From Ferruginibacter sp. (GTDB lineage Bacteria; Bacteroidota; Bacteroidia; Chitinophagales; Chitinophagaceae): a stretch of DNA of 9,936 nt. Both the position numbers and the translations under genes were made by a program. Positions 5,527-9,936 of the stretch are shown here, piece by piece. The DNA lies in assembly GCA_018882645.1 (NCBI GenBank), contig VERM01000035.1, positions 1-9,936 on the forward strand. The letters are read 5' to 3'. Each line of letters opens with the position of its first letter. The first letter of the stretch is position 1. Below the pieces are notes generated by a model that was not told the DNA's origin, made no database searches, and saw only the letters and a list, made by a program, of their open reading frames with translations.

Positions 5527-7395
5527 TTATCTGCCCATATAAAGCATAAGTATTTGTACGTCGCTTGGGTTTACTCCGGAAATTCTCGAGGCCTGACCAA
5601 GTGTTCTGGGTTTTATTTTTATAAATTTTTGTCTGGCCTCTGTGCTCAGCGAAACAAGTTTTTCATAATTAAAATTGTCCGGAATGAGCAGATTTTCCAA
5701 TTGACTCATTTTTTGAACAAGCTCTTTTTCTTTCTCTATATATGTATCGTATTTGATTTGTATTTCGGCCTGCTCCAGCTCTTCTCTAGAATAATCCTTG
5801 AATGCTTCTCTCAGTATGTCTATATGTGTCAACATAGACCCAATATCGATACCTGGCCTCAAAAGAATTTGTGCGGCTTTTTGTTTTAAAGATAACGGTG
5901 ACGAATAAACGCTATTTAAATACCCGTTTACCTTCTCCGGTTCCAGAGAAATTTTATGTAAGTTGTTTTTTATCTCTTCAACATTTTGCTGTTTTTTTTG
6001 TAACCGCTCCATCCTGTCTTGTGAAGCAAGTCCAAGTCTGTAACTGATTTCGGTCAGTCGCATATCTGCGTTATCCTGTCTGAGAAGCGTTCTGAACTCT
6101 GCTCTGCTTGTGAACATTCTGTAAGGTTCATCGGTTCCTTTATTTATCAGGTCGTCTATCAGGACACCAATATAGGCTTCGCTCCTTTTTAAAATCAAAG
6201 GCGCATCTTCAATGGCTTTTTGATGAGCGTTGATTCCTGCTATCAAACCTTGACAAGCCGCCTCTTCATATCCGGTAGTTCCATTTATCTGTCCGGCGAA
6301 AAAAAGGTTTTGGATCAATTTTGTTTCCAGGCTGAATTGCAGTTGTGTTGGTGGAAAATAATCATATTCAATAGCATATCCTGGACGAAACATTTTTACA
6401 TTTTCAAAGCCCGGAACCTTTCTAAGTGCTTGATACTGAATATCTTCCGATAATGAAGTAGAGAATCCGTTAACATAAATCTCTACTGTATTCCAGCCTT
6501 CGGGTTCTACAAATAACTGATGTCTGTCTCGCTCAGAAAAACGATTTATTTTGTCCTCAATACTTGGACAATATCTCGGTCCGGTTCCCTGTATTCTTCC
6601 TTTAAACATAGGGCTAGAGTCAAAACCCTCTTTGAGAATATCATGAACATCCTGGTTGGTGTAGGTAATCCAGCAACTTTTTTGTGCTGCGGGTTTCAAA
6701 CCTGGCTTTGATAAATAACTGAAACCCACAACTTCATCATCTCCCTTTTGTTCTTCCATTTTGGAATAATCAAGGCTTCTTCCGTCAATTCTTGGTGGTG
6801 TTCCGGTTTTTAGCCGATCGCTTTCAAACCCGAGAGATACCAATTGTTCGGTTATGCCGGTCGCCGCCTTTTCTGCTACCCTTCCTCCTCCGAAATTTTT
6901 TTCTCCGATATGAATGACGCCATTAAGAAAGGTTCCATTCGTAAGCACAACACATGTAGAGTAAATCGAATGCCCCATACCTGTTACTACCCCCGTTGCT
7001 TTTCCGTTTTTTACAATGATTTCTTTCACTGTGTCCTGATAAAAATCAAGGTTTCCGGTATTTTCAAGCATTTCTCTCCATGTAGCAGCAAATAGCATTC
7101 GATCGCATTGTGCTCTAGGGCTCCACATTGCCGGACCCTTGGACCTGTTGAGCATTCTGAATTGAATCATGCTTTTATCGGTCACAGTTCCGCTATATCC
7201 GCCAAGCGCATCTATTTCCTTAACAATCTGTCCTTTAGCAATTCCACCCATCGCGGGGTTGCAGCTCATCTGAGCAATGGTTTGCATATTCATTGTAATC
7301 AACAACACGCTACTGCCCATATTGGCGGCTGCGGCGGCTGCCTCACATCCGGCATGACCGGCGCCTACCACAATGACATCATATGATTGAAACAT
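5527..7395 (-). CDS. mnmG: tRNA uridine-5-carboxymethylaminomethyl modification enzyme MnmG (GidA)
   Basis: A full-length 622-residue MnmG. With MnmE it installs the carboxymethylaminomethyl group at C5 of wobble uridine 34 in certain tRNAs, using FAD, NADH, a folate-derived carbon and glycine. An FAD-binding Rossmann motif starts the protein (VVGAGHAGCEAA, GxGxxG at 11-16). The two conserved cysteines are in SCNPAMGG (C45) and GPRYCPSIEDK (C276). Further signatures are FFAGQINGTTGYEEAACQGL (366-385) and PYRMFTSRAEFRTLLRQDNA (425-444). The C-terminal helical region, ending IKPRTLGQASRISGVNPSDV and LMLYMGR, serves contacts with MnmE and tRNA. Length and motifs are typical and nothing looks broken. 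A Bacteroidota-type promoter box lies just 7 bases before the ATG, and two parS sites lie further upstream. The cupin gene follows as a likely operon partner. Confidence 0.98.
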   Translation of the reverse strand: MFQSYDVIVVGAGHAGCEAAAAAANMGSSVLLITMNMQTIAQMSCNPAMGGIAKGQIVKEIDALGGYSGTVTDKSMIQFRMLNRSKGPAMWSPRAQCDRMLFAATWREMLENTGNLDFYQDTVKEIIVKNGKATGVVTGMGHSIYSTCVVLTNGTFLNGVIHIGEKNFGGGRVAEKAATGITEQLVSLGFESDRLKTGTPPRIDGRSLDYSKMEEQKGDDEVVGFSYLSKPGLKPAAQKSCWITYTNQDVHDILKEGFDSSPMFKGRIQGTGPRYCPSIEDKINRFSERDRHQLFVEPEGWNTVEIYVNGFSTSLSEDIQYQALRKVPGFENVKMFRPGYAIEYDYFPPTQLQFSLETKLIQNLFFAGQINGTTGYEEAACQGLIAGINAHQKAIEDAPLILKRSEAYIGVLIDDLINKGTDEPYRMFTSRAEFRTLLRQDNADMRLTEISYRLGLASQDRMERLQKKQQNVEEIKNNLHKISLEPEKVNGYLNSVYSSPLSLKQKAAQILLRPGIDIGSMLTHIDILREAFKDYSREELEQAEIQIKYDTYIEKEKELVQKMSQLENLLIPDNFNYEKLVSLSTEARQKFIKIKPRTLGQASRISGVNPSDVQILMLYMGR

Positions 7396-7402
7396 AAGAA
7401 CA

Positions 7403-7436
7403 CAAAGATAGCGCAGGTTTTTAAAGGTAGAAGCAA
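7403..7436 (-). promoter_or_regulatory. Probable Bacteroidota sigma-ABfr-type promoter of mnmG
   Basis: On the minus strand TATCTTTG (complement 7403-7410) matches the Bacteroidota -7 consensus TAnnTTTG exactly. A TTG (complement 7434-7436) lies 23 bases upstream, at the upper limit of the spacing described for such promoters. The -7 box ends only 7 bases before the mnmG ATG, so the transcript would have almost no leader, or none. The -33 part is weak evidence because TTG is common. Confidence 0.45.
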
Positions 7437-7500
7437 AAGGACGCCCGTATAGACATTGAAAGGTTTAATAAATTGAAAGGCCTTTAACTGTTGCCTTCGC

Positions 7501-7516
7501 CTCGTGTTTTCACGAG
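7501..7516. repeat. Perfect 6-bp hairpin between mnmG and the parS sites
   Basis: CTCGTG (7501-7506) and CACGAG (7511-7516) form a perfect stem with a TTTT loop. On the minus strand it follows the ybeY stop by about 125 bases, but no T-run comes after it on either strand, so it is not a normal intrinsic terminator. Nearby on the left are two copies of ATTGAAAGG (7455-7463, 7472-7480) and the palindrome AAAGGCCTTT (7476-7485). Their role is unknown. Confidence 0.35.
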
Positions 7517-7547
7517 TGGAGATAACTTAAGAAAAGCTTGAAGGGTT

Positions 7548-7563
7548 TGTTTCACGTGAAACA
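7548..7563. other. parS: parS site 1 (ParB-binding centromere)
   Basis: TGTTTCACGTGAAACA is a perfect 16-base palindrome identical to the well-known bacterial chromosomal parS consensus, which ParB binds to nucleate the partition complex and load SMC near the replication origin. A chance perfect match at one position is extremely unlikely, and a second copy follows 46 bases on. It is intergenic, between mnmG and ybeY. Confidence 0.93.
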
Positions 7564-7593
7564 TTGGATTAAAATAATTTTTTATCATTTTTC

Positions 7594-7609
7594 TGTTTCA
7601 CGTGAAACA
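7594..7609. other. parS: parS site 2 (ParB-binding centromere)
   Basis: A second perfect TGTTTCACGTGAAACA palindrome starts 46 bases after the first, with a 30-base AT-rich spacer between them. It ends 31 bases before the ybeY stop. The two sites together form a small parS cluster upstream of mnmG. No parA or parB gene is in the window. Confidence 0.93.
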
Positions 7610-7640
7610 ATAGAATCAGGACAAATTGCCTGTCGGCATT

Positions 7641-8060
7641 TTATCTAAAATAATGATCTAACCATACATCCTCCATCTTTCTCATCATCTTTACCTCTCC
7701 TGGTTTCTTGTCTTTATATCCACACAAATGAAGAATGCCATGGAAAATTACACGATGGAGTTCTTGATTAAAGGAAAAAGAAAACAATTGAGCGTTTTCC
7801 TTCACTCGGTCAATGCTGATATAGATTTCGGCCGTTTTGCCTTTATTGGATTTATGTGTCAAATCGAAAGTGATGATATCTGTAAGAAAATTGTGATTAA
7901 GGTGTCGTCTATTGATATCTAGTAAAAATTGATCTGAACAAAATATAATATCAATTGATTCTATGTGACACCTCTCCTTTTTAGCATTTTCCGTAATGAA
8001 AAGTTTCAACCGGTTTCGGTTTTTAAGTGTTGTATTAGTAATGAAATGAAAGCGAATCAT
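7641..8060 (-). CDS. ybeY: Endoribonuclease / rRNA maturation factor YbeY
   Basis: A 139-residue YbeY (UPF0054) protein, a single-strand metallo-endoribonuclease involved in 16S rRNA 3'-end maturation and late ribosome quality control. Visible blocks are LNHNFLTDIITFDL (54-67; family form NxxxxxTDVLSF), AEIYISIDRVKENA (77-90) and the metal motif HGILHLCGYKD (H107, H111). The classical motif is HGxLHLxGYDH. Here the third metal-binding histidine is missing and the motif reads GYKDKKPGE, a variant I recall as common in Bacteroidota. The length is slightly below the 150-160 residues of enterobacterial forms. The gene reads toward mnmG, but 245 bases containing the parS pair separate them, so they probably have separate promoters. 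Start ATG at 8060; an 87-base divergent gap separates it from feoA. Confidence 0.93.
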   Translation of the reverse strand: MIRFHFITNTTLKNRNRLKLFITENAKKERCHIESIDIIFCSDQFLLDINRRHLNHNFLTDIITFDLTHKSNKGKTAEIYISIDRVKENAQLFSFSFNQELHRVIFHGILHLCGYKDKKPGEVKMMRKMEDVWLDHYFR

Positions 8061-8147
8061 TGTGAATTATATTTCTATATTCGAAATTAGTACGTTTATC
8101 AATAAGCTATCTTTACAACTTACTAACTTGTAGAATTTGAAATATTT

Positions 8148-8375
8148 ATGTTTAAAAAACTCTCTGAATTAACAACAGGAAAAAAGGCTATAATTAAATC
8201 ATTCGAAAGCGACAATCTGTTTTTAAAACTTATGGAAATGGGTTGTACTCCTGGCGAAATCATCGTTATTGAGCACGTTGCACCATTTAAAGGCCCTATC
8301 TCTGTTTCCGTCTCTGGATATAAATTAAGCCTTCGAATAGATGAAGCTGAACAAATTATAGTTGAAGATTTTTAA
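8148..8375 (+). CDS. feoA: FeoA-domain protein, stand-alone
   Basis: A 75-residue protein consisting of one FeoA (SH3-like) domain: KLSELTTGKKAIIKSF at the start, LKLMEMGCTPGEIIVIEHVA (26-45) in the middle, and PISVSVSGYKLSLRIDEAEQ (50-69) at the end. FeoA is a small cytoplasmic accessory of the FeoB ferrous-iron transporter. Here no feoB follows: nadD begins 21 bases later. Either feoB lies elsewhere or this domain has another role, as FeoA-like domains also occur at the C-terminus of DtxR-type regulators. The ATG at 8148 gives the standard family length. The 87-base gap upstream contains only near-matches to a Bacteroidota -7 box (TATCTTTA, 8108-8115). Confidence 0.9.
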   Translation: MFKKLSELTTGKKAIIKSFESDNLFLKLMEMGCTPGEIIVIEHVAPFKGPISVSVSGYKLSLRIDEAEQIIVEDF

Positions 8376-8396
8376 ATATTTTATTATTTATTATAT

Positions 8397-8990
8397 ATGA
8401 AAATTGGGTTATATTTTGGCTCCTTCAACCCCGTGCATAATGGCCACCTGATTATTGCCAATTATGCATTAAACAATACGGATTTGGAAGAAATTTGGTT
8501 TGTTGTGAGCCCGCTTAATCCGTTCAAGCAGTCAAATATGTTGCTGAATGGTAACCATAGAATAGAACTTGTTAAAACCGCTTTGAATGGAGAAAAACAT
8601 ATTAAAGCATCAAACATAGAGTTTAAACTGTCAAAACCGTCTTATACCGCAAACACACTTGCTCATCTAACGGAAAAATACCCGGGTCATGTTTTTTCAA
8701 TTTTAATGGGAAGTGATGGGTTTCAAAATATTGAAAAATGGAAGAACGCTTCTTATATTCTTAAAAACTTTTCTATTTACATTTATAAGAGACCAGGGTT
8801 TGAGTTTACTCCTATTGATAATGCCAGTACACATATCATTAGCGGGCCTCTTTTGGAAATTTCAGCAAGTTTTATCAGAAGACAAATTGCTGAAAAAAAA
8901 TCTATTCGATATTATGTTCCTGATTTGGTAATGGAAATGATTGAAGAAAACCTTTTTTATCATTCAAAGATTGAAAACTCCGATTTTTAA
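8397..8990 (+). CDS. nadD: Nicotinate-nucleotide adenylyltransferase NadD
   Basis: A 197-residue nucleotidyltransferase that converts nicotinate mononucleotide and ATP to deamido-NAD and pyrophosphate in NAD synthesis. The N-terminal phosphate-binding motif is GSFNPVHNGHL (8-18, with the HxGH signature H14-N15-G16-H17; N replaces the usual D at 11). It continues with VVSPLNPFK (36-44), PSYTANTLAHL (81-91), MGSDGFQNIEKWKN (104-117) and the C-terminal ISASFIRRQI (155-164), the family's ISSTxIR motif. The length is normal. It follows feoA by 21 bases of pure A/T and precedes the DUF3089 gene by 19 bases, so the three probably share a transcript. Cytoplasmic. PanK/CoaD-type relatives (CoaD) are shorter and lack this pattern. 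Confidence 0.96.
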   Translation: MKIGLYFGSFNPVHNGHLIIANYALNNTDLEEIWFVVSPLNPFKQSNMLLNGNHRIELVKTALNGEKHIKASNIEFKLSKPSYTANTLAHLTEKYPGHVFSILMGSDGFQNIEKWKNASYILKNFSIYIYKRPGFEFTPIDNASTHIISGPLLEISASFIRRQIAEKKSIRYYVPDLVMEMIEENLFYHSKIENSDF

Positions 8991-9009
8991 ACACCCTAAT
9001 ACAGTATTT

Positions 9010-9936
9010 ATGTTTAATGTTATGATCCGATTTGTTTTTACTTTTTTTGTACTCTTTATTATTCCTTCTTCTATAAAGGCTCAGGGTTTTAATGAAGAAA
9101 ACAATAAAAATTCGGTTCAAATAAAAACCAATTATGAAGACTTAAACAATTGGGCTGCACATCCTTGGAAAAAAGATCCTTCTGACAGTATTCCAGCACC
9201 ATTAAAAATAAATTTCTACAAAGATTCATTGGTGGATGTATTTTTTATTCATCCGACAACTTATACACAGAAACGTTTTACAGAATGGAACGCTACGCTT
9301 GATGATGTAGAGTTAAATAAAAAAACAGACGAAACTTCCATTCTTTATCAGGCAAGCGTGTTTAATGAAAGTAATCGTGTTTTTGCTCCAAGATACAGAC
9401 AGGCGCACATACAATCTTTTTTTATTGATGAAATTACTTCAAGTGCATATTTTGATATTGCATATTCAGATATTAAGGAAGCTTTTGAGTTTTATTTAGA
9501 TCATTACAACAATGGGAGACCTATTATAATTGCCGGTCATAGTCAGGGTACCAAGCATGCGGGAAGATTACTAAAGGATTTTTTTGAAGGTAAACCGCTG
9601 CATTCAAAACTAGTCTGTGCTTATTTGATAGGTATGCCTGTGCCTGAAAATTATTTTTCTGAAATAAGTCCTTGTAAAGATAGTAGTGCAACCGGTTGTT
9701 TCGTATCCTGGAGAACATTTAAGAAAGGGTACATTCCAAATGATATAAAAAATGAAAAATTTAAAAGTATTGTTACAAATCCTTTGAGCTGGACTCTTGA
9801 CGAAAAAGAGGTAGGTTCAGAAAAAAATAGAGGAGGTGTTTTGAGAAATTTCAATAAAATTATTCCGGGTGTTGTAGATGCAAAAATTGAGGGTAATGTA
9901 TTATGGACATGTAAGCCTGATATTTTTGGAAAAATC
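9010..9936 (+). CDS. Secreted DUF3089 alpha/beta-hydrolase (partial, 3' end off window)
   Basis: An open frame runs from ATG 9010 through the end of the window (309 codons, no stop). It starts with a signal peptide, IRFVFTFFVLFIIPSSIKAQ, with probable cleavage after KA, so it is exported. The mature part matches the DUF3089 family: VDVFFIHPTTY (75-85), RVFAPRYRQA (123-132) and the nucleophile elbow IAGHSQGTKHA (serine about residue 178), followed by LIGMPVP. This indicates an alpha/beta-hydrolase, probably a lipase or esterase; the substrate is unknown. The later acid and histidine of the triad should lie at or beyond the window edge. An alternative ATG at 9022 (MIRF…) gives a more compact signal peptide and is equally plausible. 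It starts 19 bases after nadD and may be cotranscribed. Confidence 0.85.
   Translation, partial: MFNVMIRFVFTFFVLFIIPSSIKAQGFNEENNKNSVQIKTNYEDLNNWAAHPWKKDPSDSIPAPLKINFYKDSLVDVFFIHPTTYTQKRFTEWNATLDDVELNKKTDETSILYQASVFNESNRVFAPRYRQAHIQSFFIDEITSSAYFDIAYSDIKEAFEFYLDHYNNGRPIIIAGHSQGTKHAGRLLKDFFEGKPLHSKLVCAYLIGMPVPENYFSEISPCKDSSATGCFVSWRTFKKGYIPNDIKNEKFKSIVTNPLSWTLDEKEVGSEKNRGGVLRNFNKIIPGVVDAKIEGNVLWTCKPDIFGKI

Noticed and set aside
5437..5889. 150-codon plus-strand open frame antisense to the cupin and mnmG genes
   Set aside because: The translation is a low-complexity aromatic/hydrophobic mix without motifs, lying over the strongly conserved MnmG C-terminus on the other strand.
7501..7516. Hairpin as intrinsic terminator of ybeY
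   Set aside because: No T-run follows on the minus strand and it lies about 125 bases beyond the stop; listed only as a repeat.
7716..7724. DnaA-box-like ATATCCACA, a possible part of an origin next to parS
   Set aside because: It differs from TTATCCACA by one base, stands alone, and is fully explained as the coding sequence of the YbeY CGYK motif. No cluster of boxes or AT-rich unwinding element accompanies it.
8108..8115. TATCTTTA as the feoA promoter -7 box
   Set aside because: One mismatch to TAnnTTTG and no TTG at a suitable distance upstream; too weak to list as a feature.

Overview
The window reads as chromosomal DNA of a Bacteroidota species, most likely from the Chitinophagales/Sphingobacteriales side. 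This rests on several signs: moderately AT-rich, densely packed genes; few Shine-Dalgarno sequences; a TAnnTTTG-type promoter box in front of mnmG; YbeY with the Bacteroidota-style HGxLHLCGYKD motif; and a four-cysteine small protein of a type I recall from this phylum. No database search was possible, so the taxonomic call is an inference.

Layout. Positions 1-69 hold the 3' end of an unidentified gene, followed by a hairpin. A DUF985/cupin_5 gene (146-649) follows, with a weak terminator-like hairpin behind it. Next is a tightly coupled three-gene operon (771-3926): a small SET-domain methyltransferase, a stand-alone ATP-grasp ligase of the D-Ala-D-Ala-ligase type, and a second ATP-grasp fused to its own C-terminal SET domain. 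The operon converges on a small zinc-ribbon protein (complement 3942-4322). A short single-stranded DNA-binding protein (4520-4864) converges on a minus-strand pair: mnmG (complement 5527-7395), followed downstream by a sugar-phosphate-isomerase-like cupin (complement 5008-5505). The mnmG upstream region (7396-7640) carries two perfect 16-bp parS palindromes, 46 bp apart. Beyond it lies ybeY (complement 7641-8060), then a divergent plus-strand run: a lone feoA, nadD, and a secreted DUF3089 alpha/beta-hydrolase that runs off the window.

How it fits together. The right half is mostly housekeeping: tRNA wobble modification (MnmG), rRNA maturation (YbeY) and NAD synthesis (NadD). The parS pair next to mnmG suggests that the locus lies in the ParB-loaded, origin-proximal part of the chromosome, although parA, parB and dnaA are not in the window. 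The left half holds the most unusual content. Two paralogous peptide-bond-forming-type ligases are locked by overlapping reading frames to two protein-lysine-methyltransferase-type SET domains, one of them fused to a ligase. This looks like a dedicated ligation-plus-methylation pathway acting on an unknown peptide, protein or small molecule. No precursor peptide, transporter or immunity gene is visible beside it.

No gene-free stretch exceeds 300 bases. The largest gaps are 7396-7640 (parS sites and the mnmG promoter), 4323-4519 (an inverted repeat upstream of ssb) and 4865-5007 (a 12-bp inverted repeat between convergent genes).
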